From Gavia stellata (Eukaryota; Chordata; Aves; Gaviiformes; Gaviidae), in NCBI RefSeq assembly GCF_030936135.1, contig NC_082595.1, positions 18,303,930-18,367,929 of the forward strand: a stretch of 64,000 nt of DNA, given 5' to 3'. The notes under the pieces were generated by a model, which made no database searches, was not told the DNA's origin, and worked only from the letters and a program-made list of their open reading frames with translations. Every line of letters begins with the position of its first letter. Positions within the stretch are counted from its first letter, which is position 1. The translations under genes were made by a program, and so were the position numbers. Below, piece by piece: positions 1-13,329 of this stretch.

Positions 1-894
1 TGAAAAAAGTCACTTATTTCCATTCTCAGAAGTATTTTTATGTCAACGTAGAGAGGTTTATGGTTAGGAACTTTGCTTTCATGGTTGAAGGAGCACTGTC
101 TGGCTCAGGACTGTTTTTAACAGCAAGCAAGTTACCTGATGCTACCAGATATTATTAACAACAAAAAAGCAAATGTTTCATCATCAAACATTAATAGCTT
201 AGAATTGGCAAATTGTATAGATAGATATATCTTGTTTGATTAATATTTTATTGAAGAATTAAGATGCTAAAATGGAAGGATGCCAGAGACTGAGACATAA
301 GCAGTACCACCAGTGATCTGGGCCAGGCTTGAGTAAAGGACAGATATAGATAGAGCTGCAAGGATACCACATTCAGGGTTAAGAGGAGTAAGGTTAGAGG
401 CTTCACCAGTTAATGTCAGGGATTCCAAAGCATAAATTGGAGTTAGGAGAAAGAAAAAGGTGGGGCTAGAATCAGTTCAGATGACAGGTAAAAAGGGCCC
501 TGGCTGAGCAGGCAGAAAAACAATTCAGGAGAAAGGTTCTGGGACACAGTTATGAAAGCAAAAAGGGACTCTCTGGCTTCCCTTGGTAGGGTACTCCACA
601 GATCAAGCTCATGTGGGAGTCTTCAGCAAGTGTGGATTATAAAGCCTTCACTCTCAAGGAAACTGATTATGGCCATCTGTGGAACTGGTTATACCTTACT
701 TAGGCATAAGCAGGGCTTAGCAGTAATCAAATGGCAAACTGATATATTGTCTAGAGGACTTATTTTGGGGTGTATTTGATCTGTATTTTGTTCTTTTTTT
801 TATGAAAACACAAGCTGCTCATAAAAGAAATGCTCAAAGCATCTGAATACTCAGTGGTCTATAGTTGACATATATAATCATGCCATACAATGTT

Positions 895-946
895 AATTAT
901 ATTATAAGAATTATAATATTATAAAATTATAATAATATTATATGGT
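895..946. repeat. AT-rich low-complexity tract
   Basis: Almost only A and T, built from repeated ATTATAATA-like words. It includes a perfect 14-bp palindrome at 911-924. This is probably slippage-prone simple sequence with no coding content. Confidence 0.6.
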
Positions 947-3900
947 TGGAGGCAAAAGGCATTTTCTAAAGCCTAAAACATATGGTAAGATAAAAATAAT
1001 ACCAGCTTAAATGATTTGAAAAATACATTGAGGGCTGAAAGGTAGGACAGGGCCAGTGAACCTGCAGGAAGAGATTGGATTCATTGTGCAGGGACTGCTG
1101 AACAGTGAATCACAACTAACGAATTACCAACTAAGTACTGGCATGGATGCCTGGCTTACTTGAAAAAAATGGATGAAGACACTTTTGCTTCCTCCCCATT
1201 TCTGAAACCTGATGAAAACTGCTCTGTATTACACCCAGCCACAGTAGCCCTCAGAAGCCAATCAAGAAGCGCAGGACCACTGGAGTGAAGTAATGTTTGG
1301 AAGCAGTAAAGGGGTTCACAAATGAGTGACTTCCCTCATGTAGAATCAAGCCCTTTGAGGATAATTAATTTATCTGACAGACTAGTCAGGAGCATCCTCA
1401 GAAACTAGGGAATGTAAAAGCAATCCAAATGCAGGAGAATAATTAGAAACTGGTGAATGAAGTACTTTGCAAAACTTTGTGCTGGCAGAAGAGCACAAAG
1501 CAGCTAACTGGGGCAAGGATATATTTTTGGCAAGAAATAGTTTGACCAGCTTCTTTTCTTCACATTGCTGTTACAAGTCTGATTTTGTTAATATCTGTAA
1601 ATCTCTTTGAGATCTTCCAATGGAAATTACTATTCAAGTTTTAAAAAAAGAATATAGAAAGGAAAAGTTACAGTGCCAGAATATATACAATGAATCCATG
1701 GGAAATCATCATTCTTCCATGTTTCAAGAATTGTTTGACAAGTTTTTAAGTTATTTCTCTGGGAACTGGTCTGGCCTAAATGTGTTTATCCTTTGCCTTT
1801 TGTTAGCTCATGTTTGCATTTACTGTCCATTAATAATAGATGAACACAACAGCCTAAGGTAATTGATTCTTTTATGAACTGTAGATAATTCCACATTTCA
1901 GTCCTACATAACATCAACAGCATAGGGAAAAATGGAATGTGGCAAGAAGCCCAGGAAAAGGCAAGCTGCATTGGATTGGGAATAAGCTGGAAGAATAATA
2001 ATCCTGCAAGCCAATATTCATTAAGTAATTTTATGTGCAGTGGAAGAAAATGATGGTACACACTTGAAACCGTGAGACTTTAAAATGTTAAGAAGATATC
2101 TCAAGAACTGTACAAATTTGTTAACAACTGTGATACAAACCAATTATTTCCAAGGTGCCTCATAAAAACATGATTCAGTTTTACTCGGCGTTATTCTGCA
2201 ACTCCAGTAAGTAATCTAAAGAATTGCTTATCAGACAGTCTAGCTGTTTTCTGAGATGTTATACAATCCTTCCTACCATTTTTCCTCTTGCAGCCATCAT
2301 TTGGACTACATCCAAATCACATTCACTTCAACAATGTGGGATTAAGCTTCTGGAGGTGCTTTAGCATACACTAGGGCCTAGGTAAGGCCTATGAGGGCAT
2401 GCAAAACCATCACAACTGTAAAATAAGAATTTTAAATGTTCAATAACTAATAATAAAAACAGCTTAAAAAAAGCATATTTAAACTGCCCTTCTGGATTAA
2501 ATTCATGTCTGTTCTTAAACTATTTAAACTGAGCCAAAATAACACTACCTTCTTCCAAGGCAAGATGTTTAATTTCTTTTGTGGCTCGTGATTTGCACCA
2601 AACTGTATGTTTTAGTTATGCCACTTTTCTGATAACCCATTCAATGGACACTGCAAATAATATGAGCTTCATTGAAAGGTAAATGTTATATTCCTAGTAA
2701 CAATTTAGTTTGTTGAACTAGCCATGTATCTCACCTAGACAGACAGTTTCACTCAAATCATTCTCTCAAGTGAGACTACTGGAATATCCCATTTGACAAT
2801 GATTGATTGTATTCCATGTATCTGGATTTCTGTTCATTAGTGAAAAAGGTATTGTCTACCTGAAAGTAGAGAGTAGACAGGGATTTCATTTCGTTTCTTT
2901 TCTTTTCCAAGTAGCGTTTCTTGATCATGCATCTCAGTGGATCAGTCTTTACCTCTGTAAATACAAAAATTTTAACAGGGAGTCCTTACATGTCTTACTA
3001 GGAAAAGTGGTTTTTTCTTAGTTCACAAAATTATAGCTTCTTCAATGACAGTAATTGTTAACAATCTTATCTCTTGTGTTAACAGCAAGTATCTATGTGC
3101 TAGTCATTTGCAAGAAAAACTATGTTCTGAAGAAAATCTCAGAAATGAATTTATGTACTGCTGAAACTCATTATTCATGGAGGCAATCTGATATATATAT
3201 TGACCTATGTTTTCAAATATCATGTCTAGTACTTGATGTTTATCAGTTTTGGAAAAATCTGACTGGAGTAGGTACAAACCACTGCCCTCTCCTGGGGGTC
3301 ACAGAACAATGCAAACTTGCGAAAAACTACAGAGCTCCTGATGTTGTGAAAAGTATCTCCAGTAAAAGATATACCATTAGATTAATAATAACTTAACATG
3401 AACAAACGCTGCTGGTATATATTTGTCTGTCAAATTACCTCCAAGGTCTTTAGGAACCTCACTTTCTGAAACAAGGATACACAGTATATAGTGTGTTGTT
3501 GAATTTATAATTCACCATCTTGGTTATAAACAAAATGTGAAGGATCAAAATTCTTGACAGTGCTTACAATAAGACTTTGATTCAGTGAAGAAATAATGGA
3601 GATAAAGTGCAGTACCGCTATTAACTTAGAAAAGAGGGTTTATTCTGTTTTCAACTTTGGCCAATTTACTTCACCTCTGTGTTCTTCAGTGACACATGAA
3701 AAACAGGTAAAACAAAAATCGCTGCTTGTTCTTGTAATCTTAGAGTCCTAATTCAGCCTTAATTTGAAGAGGATTTCATTCCAAATGCAAGAGAGTTGAA
3801 AATCACTAATTTGTTACAAGCTTGGGGATTCTTAAGCGAAAGATACTAGGAAAATCTAAACAATGACTAAATACATAATCCATGGCCAAGATAGATACGT

Positions 3901-4229
3901 AAGATTAACTAACATAGGGTAAATGAACATTTTGTATTTTAATATAGTGACTCAGACAGGAAGTCTTCCTCTTCACATTGGCAAATAGCTAATGTCTGCA
4001 GTCCCTGGATACCAACCCTTACCCATTTATAAGATTTCCCAACAGTAGATGCACAACATCAGCATGTGACAAAAACATCCAGCGTTAAATACATCTGGCA
4101 TTTGAGACTTGAATGAGCAATAGTAGTTGGCTTATTTTAAACCAAAAACTGGACATTGGGAAAGAAAAAACCCTAAACTAAACATCTTATTTTCCTTCAC
4201 TGCTTCAAAATATGTAGTCTTGTAAAAAG

Positions 4230-4249
4230 AAAAAAAAAAAAAAAAAAAA
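4230..4249 (+). repeat. Poly(A) run
   Basis: About 20 consecutive A residues follow a short A/G-rich lead. I see no SINE or processed-gene body upstream of it, so it is listed only as a mononucleotide run. Confidence 0.7.
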
Positions 4250-7200
4250 GGCTAAATTCTCTTGCAATATGCTTAAATAACTGCTATTTTTTGGTTTTAA
4301 ACAAATCAAGAGCACTTCTTAATTTTACATTGCTTTGATGTTAGTCTTCTACAAGTCTTTTTTATTTTTGTTAGTTTGGAAATACTACTTCCCGACTTCC
4401 CGTAGCTACTGGGATGCTGTATGCTTCAGTAACAGCATGCATATATCCACCTATTCACAGAATTGCATGGTGTGAAAACAGTATTCAAAACCAAACCCCG
4501 GGAAAACCAGCTACTTTGCAAATGATAGCACATGAACACAGCTGCACTGATTTGTGCATTGTCCTGTCTGTCCCTTGTTTACAACAGTATGCAAATACAT
4601 GGAAAGTTTAGTGGGATGGTTGATTTGGTCTTTCAAGGTATTCAGTGACTTGGTACTGAAGACACCATTTCATCTGGCTTCACTGCAAGCTGTTCTTGCA
4701 CAATTGGACACATTGCTCAATTTCTCCATGTCTTAAATTTCTCCTCTTAGAAAAAGGCATGTACCAACTCTGCAGCTAAATGTGTTAATGTCTGGCATGC
4801 CTGGCTGGAGCATATTATATTCACGTTGAAGCACCAGTGAGCCTGTGTAAGTACTTATGTATGCTCATTATAGCAGCTTCTTGTTATCAGTGTACCTGGG
4901 AAGCATAATTTCCCTTAGTTTTAGCTATGCTGTGCTACTTAGATTATGATGCAAACTTTTGCTTCCTTATAGATGGCCTTCTCTTCTTGTACAACTCCAT
5001 CTCATTCTAGATACAAAAGTTTCTCATCTGCTCACCTACTCAAGTACTAGCCATCCCATCCTAATCCATCTTCTGATGAGATCAACTATTATCCTTCTGC
5101 ATTTTGCTTAATTACTCATTTTCTTGTGTCTCTTCACTCTCCTTACACTAACACCGTACTTCAGTCATTTCCATCCAAATAAATAGGCAGAACAAAAAGC
5201 CCTCAAGTGGTCTGCTACCTTTGTTTCCCTTTGCCTTCAAATTAATACTTCATTTTCCTCTCTCCTTTTTATTTTTACCTTACCTAAAACATGCAGCTTA
5301 TTTTTACTAGCTGGAGTTCTCCTTTGTACTTACATACTAGAGCTTCCTTCAACATACCTCCCTGCATCATGCCCTTTATTCTCACTTAATGATAATTGTG
5401 AAACTGAGATCCAGGCCTTTATCCTTATCCTTTTGAACTACAAAATTTAATTTTACTCCATGGCTCTAATCACCTTCCATCATATTGTTGTATTTTCCTC
5501 CTAACCTAGCCCCAAAGAATGAAATCCTTTTCCCGCTCACCCCCACCCCAGATTCTCAGAATGCTGTTGCTAATACCATCCTTCCAGTTATCACTCCGAT
5601 TATGCTGCAGGTAACTGTGCTTCCTCCAGTAACTCTCCCTGCTTTATTACATTACTTTGTTTGTCTTCAAGGTCCTTGTCCATTCTATAATACCTTATTC
5701 ATGACCAAGTTGCAGGTAGGTTTCTGTCTATGATCAATCAATAGTATCAGCTTCATGTTACACTTGCAAACAAATCTTTCCCTGCTTTCTGCTATGCTAG
5801 TTTTCATTCCCAAAAAGAGGTCTTCACAGAAATCTGTAAAATTACCTAACGGTCTTTCTTTAAATCCTCTTTACTGTGATGTCTGTATAACAGCTTGATA
5901 GGAGAATCCTAACTTCTGACTATAGTGCTAATATTATCCACATTATTTCCTTTTATTTTCCTATTTTCCTGCATTGCCTCCTGCCCTAAACTTGGATAGC
6001 AAGAGCTGTTTGGTACAGGGATATTTCTTGGGGTTTTTTTTCACTCTAAATTTACACAGTGCCCAACAAAACTTCTAATCCACGGTTTCAATTTCCAATA
6101 TTTATTATAAATCAGTAATGACAAATAATTTTGTCTCATGCTTATGTTTATGTTGTGTTGAAGTTGATGGGATTGTAATCCTCTTCAAACAAGAGCATAT
6201 GCAAGCTCGTTATGCAATTACTATAAAAGGAATTATTTGTTGAGCAGAACTGAACACAATCTAAATTCCCCACCAATTTTCAGATCAAAAAACCCCAAAC
6301 CCCACAATCTTTTCTACTCATGGTCACCTAGCCTTTTATCTGTCCCTTGGTCAGAGACAAACCAATAACAGGCTTTGGAAGGTTTCATGACAAAATAACA
6401 AATAAGAAAAACTATAATGCTAAAGATAAATGTGGGAGGGAGGTAGAGAAAACTGTGCAGATAACATCAGCATTGCATTAGAAGTATGTTAATGTCTCCT
6501 GCTAACATTTCTTACATTGTAGTTTGCAACAAAGGATGCAGTTTACCATTTAGAAGATGGAAAAAAAAAAACCAACCTTGGCAAAAAGATTTGTTGCCTG
6601 TTGCAGTCAGAGTCCTAAGGATCCCTAAATTTCTCCACAGAATTTGGGTTTACTCTAAAACAGACAAACAAATAAATACATATATATATACATGTATGCA
6701 TATAATAAGCCCTCAGGAGGATATTTTAAGAGTCTACCAAGACATAAATTTTTAGAAAACATATAAATATGTTTGGTAAGAATGTCAGGACAGCAGTCAA
6801 ATTTTAAGGTACTTTCCAAATGTGACTCTAACATACATGAAGATGTAGGACTGTTTTCTAAGAAACAGATTGTAACAGTAGCCTAAAAGACAGAAACATC
6901 CATGCTCTTCTCACAGGGCTGGACTATTAAAAGCTGAACAAGGCAGATTACATAAATTTACATTTTAATACTGAACACATAAGCAGAAAAAAACAAAGGG
7001 GTTTTTTATAGGGCTTTAGGATGGTACCTGAAATAATAAAAAATACTGCCACAACTTTTTCACATTCCATTCAATTATGTTTCTATATTACCACACCTTT
7101 TACAAACAAAAGTTGTAGTCTTTCTGGCAGAGCTCATAAAACATGCTCAACAGATATTATACATCAATTTAGGCCAAGTTTCAGATCTTAAATTCTGGTC

Positions 7201-8280
7201 ATTTAAGAACAGTTTCTGGTCATGTAGAAGATACACATTTTGCACTAATGTTTCCAGGAGTTGGATGATGAGACAAACTCAGACTTTGGCAAGAGTTTTG
7301 GCCCTTCTTCCTGTCCAGTTGATCTATGGAAAGATTTTAATGTTCTAGCTTCTAATCATTATCTCAGCCAAATGGCATTAGTTGCCAAGAATAAGTAAAG
7401 TCTATAAAAAGTAAAACTTTGGAAAAAAAAGAAAGGACTTCAAAGTTTGGGCTATTATAAAACTTGTAAGGCTGTTTATTTGGAAGCATATTAAGTTGCT
7501 AGGTGACATAATGGAGCACAAGTCCTTGAACCGCCAGCTCCGCTATATAATATGACCCATATTATTTTTTTAATTGGAAGAAAACTACAACAGTAAAGGC
7601 AGACGATTAGTTGTGATGTTGTAACTATTAATTCAGAATGCAATGGCTGACCTTTTTAAAACATGTATTTGCCAGATCCTGTAACTCATACAGTCACATA
7701 ATTGTTTCAAGCCTATATGTTTCTTGTGTTCTGTGGTGCACTTTCTCAAATACCGGAGCTGAAGAAAGTTTGACACTTATCTCTGAGATTTAGCATAAAT
7801 GCAAATGTTGAAAATTCTTCAAGTACAAGGTAATTTCCCAGGGAAGACAGAAAGAAGATGTTAAACACAGTAAATTCAAAGCAAACCAAAACTTCTCAGG
7901 TCTCCAGCATAACATGCAATCTCTAGACCAGTACATTGTCTGAAATGGTTAGCTGTCACCTTCAGGCTCCATTTTCCAAAACTTTCTTCAAAGCTCTAGG
8001 AAATACAAATGGTGAAAATAGTCCTTTTTGTTTGGTAATAACAGAAAGATGTCCTACAATTCCTGCATCTTTGTAATTGGCTCTTAACCTCTAATAACAG
8101 GCCTCTTCCAAATCCTAGGAAAATTCTAAAAGCCAATTTATTTCTTTAGCTAGGCCTCAACAGACGTTTTCTGTTAATCAGCAACTCTGTAATTGCAAAT
8201 TAAAAGAAATTGCTTTTTGTTCATCATATTCCTCTTGTCTCTTTCTACCTTATTTTCTCTTAGAGGTTGGAAATCTGCTG

Positions 8281-8322
8281 TTCCCTTTCTTTTTTTTTTC
8301 TTTTCTTTTTTTTTTTTTTTAA
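8281..8322 (+). repeat. Polypyrimidine (T-rich) tract
   Basis: An uninterrupted pyrimidine tract of mostly T with a few C. The other strand is therefore an A-rich polypurine tract. No linked element was recognised. Confidence 0.6.
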
Positions 8323-11300
8323 GTGTGAAGATTCTTGCTTCTAGCAAGCACTGGACATAGTGTATAGACTCATCACAGTGGGGACTCTAACCAAATCCCT
8401 GTTCATAAGAAAATTAAGTTATATCATGGAATAGTGGAGAGATTGAGACAGTTGTCTTAATTTCTTGGCTAATGAAAGTTTTGTGTTATTTTTGGGTTTT
8501 TTGTTATTATTTTGTTACTTGTGTTATTTTTACAGCTTCGAACAAAAGAATTAGTTTCATTAATCTTTTAATTAGCTTTTAAATGTACAGAATAGTTTCT
8601 GTCCTCATATATACCTGTACATACTACTTTGATCATTTATATAACTTTTCTGGAAAAAGAACGCTAGTTTAGAGAAAATTTCCCTGGGCCTAATGCCTAT
8701 GAAAATGTAGCAGTAATATTAATACCCACATTACTTCAGCAAATAAGATACTAGGAGATAGTAGGTATTACAAGATATTAGGAGATTAGGTATTTTAATA
8801 GGTCTCCATATGTCTTAATTCTTAAATGCATATCTCTCAGCAGTTGCAAAAATGTGAGCCTGCTACACTTTTATCTTCCAAAATGGCACAAATTTTCCCT
8901 TACTTGACACTTTTCAAATTCTATACAAAAATACTCACATATAAGGTAGTTATAACTCAAGGATACAAAAAGTAGAGGTTATCTAGCTTGAAATTTGAAG
9001 TATCTTTAAAGCTACGAAATCTGACCTTTTGTGTAACACACAACATAAAACTTTGTCCATTAGTTCCTAAAGCAAATCGATAATTTCTTATTGAACTACA
9101 ATCTCTCTCAAGGACAAAATGAACTCTTTTGAAACCGCTTTGAATCCCATACAGTATTTATCAGCACTGCTTGCTCCTAAGCACAAAAGAAGCTGCATTC
9201 AACCTTCTGAAGTAAGTGCAGACAATACCTGACTTTGTTCTTAAGTTGCTGGTATGATTCAACCAAGTGAGGAAAAGTTTTGTCATTTCATTTCTTTCTT
9301 GACCACACTTGAGTGTATGGGTTTGCCTTAAAAGGAGGACATAAAATGCTCTACCAACTCTTAACCTTGAAGCATCTCAGCCTTCTGGTGAGCAGTAGTG
9401 CTACAGTTCTCTTTGAAGCAGCAAACAACTTTCTTTGCTGCCACTGCTACATTATTTTGAACTTTGCATTTAAACACCTCAGGAGTTCTACATGAAAATG
9501 GAAATCATGGTGGTGATATTTAGAAGAACCATGTTCAATTTCTTACTATCTTCTGTACTGGACAAGCTGAAGGACACTAGGAAAACTGACAGTCAGTAAA
9601 ATGAGAAAGGTTGATTTCCTACAGATGAAATGAAGACCTAAATATGCACAATAAGATAAATGATCAAGCTGTGGAAGTTCTTTGACTTGGAGATTTTTAT
9701 TGTATATTTTCTGGGAAATGTGCAACTGTTGACTGTTCTAATTAGGAGCAGTGCATGCCTTGTAGCTTTTCAAATTATGAAGTTGACTGAAGGTTCTCTA
9801 CAGCCTAAAAATTACAACTGAGAGCATGTGGTTTTTTAACAAGCTTCACATTATCCATTGACAGTAACCTTATACAGAAGATAGATACACATCACACCCA
9901 GGCATGGAGATATTAGCATGGTTAAGATAACAAAATAAGGTGAAGTTGAGTTCCAGCAAGTGGCTTGGGGGAAGAGAAAATACTCACACTGCCTTTGCCT
10001 TCTCATTCCTAGTATGGTTCTAGAAAGATGTCTCAATGTTCTTAAAAAAGACTTTTTGGAATAGAGGTTGTTGATTTCACCTTCTGGGTCAAACCTCTGC
10101 TAACATAAATGATCATATAGTACTCTTTCAGAACTTTTATCATGTTTTCTCCAGTATCCAAAGGGACCAATCAAGCACCTAATGCTTTTAATTAATTTTC
10201 TTCTGATTTCTAAAGTGCATTTATTTGCATTAAATTATTTCCATTTTTATTTATGTCTATTTTAGAAGATTCCTTTGCTTCCCCATCAATTCCCAATAGT
10301 GTATTCATACACATGCAATCGCCTCTCATATTTAGCCTTTGCTAAATAAATCAAGTCCCACAGGTCTGTTCTCTTACAGCAAAATCTCCATCAGCCTAAT
10401 CATTCTAGTAGCCCTTGTATTCAAAAACTAGAAGAAATAAAAAGAACTGACCATAAACACACACATTAAGTATGCTGAAGGTTTCACCAGGACCCTGTAC
10501 AATAGTGTGAATACTTTGTTTCCTTTGTAGGATGCATTCCCAATTCATTGAAGAACGATAGCTGTCTTTTTTCATTGGCAGCTGACATCTGGACTTCCAC
10601 AACCAGAAAATCTTCTGACATTTCTGGATTCCAGATTGTAACAAAATGTGTTGTCATTAGTCCTCAGTCCTACATACCTGCCCGATTTTGCAACTTATAC
10701 TATATTTCATGGCTATACGTATCTATTCCTCTAATTCTCACAGTCATTTGTCTTCTCCTAGATATCTTGATCCCCTTCAGCACATATGACTCAGCTATGT
10801 TATCAGAGTTTAATTAATATACACTCCCATTTTTGGCACAAAGTTATTAATTAAAATATTACATAAGATCTGTCTCCTCACAAAAGTCTACTAATCATTT
10901 CCTTACAGCCCAAGAATATCCTTTTTCTTAACAAACTATAACAGAACAGCTTTAAATAGGTTCTCGCCCATCTTATAATTCTTCCACTGATCTCCAATCT
11001 TCTGCAGTCAACATACCACATACTGTACTCAAGAAGAAAAACTGGATAATTTTGACGCTCAAATCAATGATGCAGCTTTTGTTTTGCAGAAGGACCAGTA
11101 AGCCTCGAGCGTGCTAATTCTGAGGTGGGTGCCACTGGGCTAACAAGCTGTTCTTGAAGGCAATATATTGTGGAGCGCACCACAGAAGGTCTCTAGCATT
11201 TCTGCAAAGACAGCTGTGTAATAAAAGGGATATTTTAGAAGATAATTGTGAGGCCTTTCTGTTATCTTTGTTCTTCTCTTGCTGCGCAAGTGACCATTCT

Positions 11301-12990
11301 ACAGGTGGCCCAGGATTCCTTCTCCCCTTTCAGAAATTCAGACTGTGCTTTTATGCTGGAAACAGCTTGAGTCTGAGATGGCTCATTGGCTTCTCTGTGC
11401 AGGCTGTATCATATTCAGACTAGTCCTATGCAAACCCAATTGCATGTCTCTCCACCGTGCTATTGGTTCAGAGTTTATAGCTCAGACTTCATGTCAAAGA
11501 AGGGCATCTAAACCCTTTGCAGATCAAACTTTGTCCCAAAAGCAATATAGTCTCATTCACCCAACTCCATATTCCAGCTGCTGAACACCAGCAGATGCAA
11601 AATGGCTTTCCACACAGTTAATTGCAGAGTTTCAATGTCCACTGCCCCAATTCACAATCCAGTTAAACTGCTAAATAACACAGTCGACTATGATATTTGC
11701 TGTTTTCCAAGAATACTGTAGTCTCCTGCATCTGTTTCAATACAAAACCAAACAAACCAACAAACAAACACAGCTCCTGGACCTTCAGTTAAACATCCCA
11801 GTTCTTTCAGAATTCTGAGACTGAAATTATCTACTCTTCCCTCCCAAATCGCCGTCTCCCAGTCCAAATTCATTGAACTCTGTGGGTTCTGCTTCCCTCT
11901 TGGCTGCAGTTATTTCCCTCTCACACTTCCTTCCTGTTAGTCACTTATGCCTTTAACATCACCTTCAGCATCCCCATCCCTACTGAGAAGGGAAAAAATT
12001 TTTTTGTAGTTTTGGAGCAATGCTAAGATGATACTCAGTATTTATTCCATTATCCCATTCCAATGTCCTGTTTTTCCTTCACGCTCTATTTAATCACCAA
12101 GTAATATTTTCCATTTGTTTTCATTTTTACCCTTTTGACTTTTGCACTCGATTTTAGTTGGTGATTAGTCCATTTCCATTTCATTCCCTGAAGGCTCACT
12201 ACTTATGCCTCATATGCTTTCTGAGACAAGTTATTTGTTCATTTGGGACAGGAAACCTTTCCCCTACTATTTTTCTTATTTGGAATAAAAGTTCAACATA
12301 CTTTTACATATCTGAGTCAAAAAAAATTCTATCCTCCTCTGTAATCAAGTCCCTGATTCTCCACTTAAACTAGTGGACTTGTTGTAATCACTGTGAACTG
12401 ATCTTTACCACTATGTCTCACCAAAACCAAGGCCAAAATACTATCATGTTGTTTGTGCGACTCTTTGGTAACCACTTCACAGAATTAAGGGGTCCTACTA
12501 TTACTTCTGTATAAGTTTAGCTCTTGTAACAAGACAACACCCGCTATTTCCCACTAGCAGCTTTTTCAGAACCTTTTTTATATTAGAATTAAAAAAATTG
12601 TTGTCTTCATTGCATGTAATCCAGGTATTTTCGCCCAATTTCCGTTCCAGATCTTTCAATTGGTTAACAACAAACACTCCTCTTGAACCAAGTGGCTTTA
12701 CATGGGTGGTTTCAGGCAGAGGACGGCCTTGTGGATGCGCAGGTAACACACAACCCCACAGATCTGGCAGGGAATTTGTGGTGTGTTAATGGAGCGATCC
12801 ACACTCGATATAGCACCACACCTCTCGGTCGGGCAGCGTTTACAAGCTCCCTTTTCTCACAGCCATGACACTTTGGCTTCGGGGAATACAGCTAGCGGTG
12901 AATTACCATTAACGGCCACAAAGGCAGTCACCCAGCTGTGGCGGCAGTGGCAGCCACCCCTCGCAGACAGAGCCCGGTTGCTTGCTTGCA

Positions 12991-13072
12991 CCCTCCTCCT
13001 CCTCCTCCTTCTTCTTCTTCTTCTTCTTCTTCTTCTTTTAATTCTGCTTCTCCTCCTCCTCCTCCCCCTCGC
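12991..13072 (+). repeat. Pyrimidine triplet repeat (CTC)n-(CTT)n-(CTC)n
   Basis: A CTC/CCT run at about 12991-13009 passes into about nine CTT units up to about 13037. After a short interruption (TTAATTCTG) comes another CTC/CCC-rich run to about 13072. The + strand is almost all pyrimidine. The arms are roughly mirror-symmetric about the CTT core, which is the type of sequence that can form intramolecular triplex. Long Ser/Pro- or Arg-rich reading frames across it are by-products of the triplet repeat. Confidence 0.85.
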
Positions 13073-13208
13073 CTCGCCAGGGCGCAACCAGGCGTCCCGC
13101 CAAAGCCACCCGGGGGGCGTGAGGTGACTCGGCGGGAGCCAGACCCACCTCACGAGGGTCCCGCGGCAGCCGCCACTCCCCGCGGTGCACGCTGGGTAGC
13201 GTGCCGCG

Positions 13209-13224
13209 GTTACCGTTGCTAGGC
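13209..13224 (+). promoter_or_regulatory. Candidate RFX-type X-box
   Basis: GTTACC is followed directly by GTTGCTAGGC, ending 39 bases before the start codon. GTTGCTAGGCAAC-like sequences are known RFX sites, and RFX factors drive many motile-cilium genes, which fits KIF6. Only the left half-site GTTGCT is good; the expected right half (GCAAC) is replaced by GCGGG, while an extra GTTACC half lies in tandem. The match is therefore partial, and functional assignment is inference. Confidence 0.3.
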
Positions 13225-13263
13225 GGGCGGCGCCGCTGGCTGCCCCGCGCTCAGCCGGCAGCG

Positions 13264-13329
13264 ATGGTGAAGGAAACCATCCGGGTGTACGCGCGGGTGA
13301 AGCCGCTGGGCAGGCGGCAGCAGGCGGGG
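13264..13329 (+). CDS. KIF6: KIF6 coding exon 1 (residues 1-22)
   Basis: Encodes MVKETIRVYARVKP followed by LGRRQQAG. The segment TIRVYARVKP is the first beta strand of the kinesin motor, with the conserved R-x-K/R-P that contacts the adenine ring of ATP. The ATG lies in a CpG island, has G at -3 and G at +4, and is the expected start for this family, whose members begin a few residues before this strand. The exon ends GCG GGG before the donor GTAGGA at 13330. Reading on into the intron gives an open frame of over 80 codons, but it is low-complexity GC-rich sequence and not kinesin-like. The junction is phase 0. Anything upstream is untranslated or unmapped. Confidence 0.9.

Larger units (their letters stand above)
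1..12800. other. Upstream intergenic region without a recognisable gene
   Basis: No open reading frame here is longer than about 115 codons, and none resembles a protein family I know or joins a neighbour through plausible splice sites. The stretch is AT-rich, with mononucleotide runs (for example an A run at 4230-4249 and a T/C tract at about 8281-8322) and an AT-rich low-complexity patch at about 895-945. The parts at about 4970-5960 and 10100-12500 are rather pyrimidine-rich on the + strand and could be decayed repeats, but I cannot name them. Distal regulatory elements of KIF6 or of the next gene may be here; they cannot be seen by eye. Confidence 0.6.

Noticed and set aside
3055..3396. 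113-codon + strand frame
   Set aside because: AT-rich with no recognisable domain or promoter; it is within the length range expected by chance over 64 kb.
1..12800. Possible exons of a neighbouring gene such as DAAM2, which lies near KIF6 in mammals
   Set aside because: No reading frame here resembles it, and no splice-linked exons could be supported. It may lie beyond the left edge.
12857..13222. Overlapping reading frames on both strands rich in Ser/Pro, Leu or Arg runs, upstream of KIF6
   Set aside because: They are translations of the CTC/CTT triplet tract and CpG island, with no domain and no plausible start; all frames through a triplet repeat stay open.
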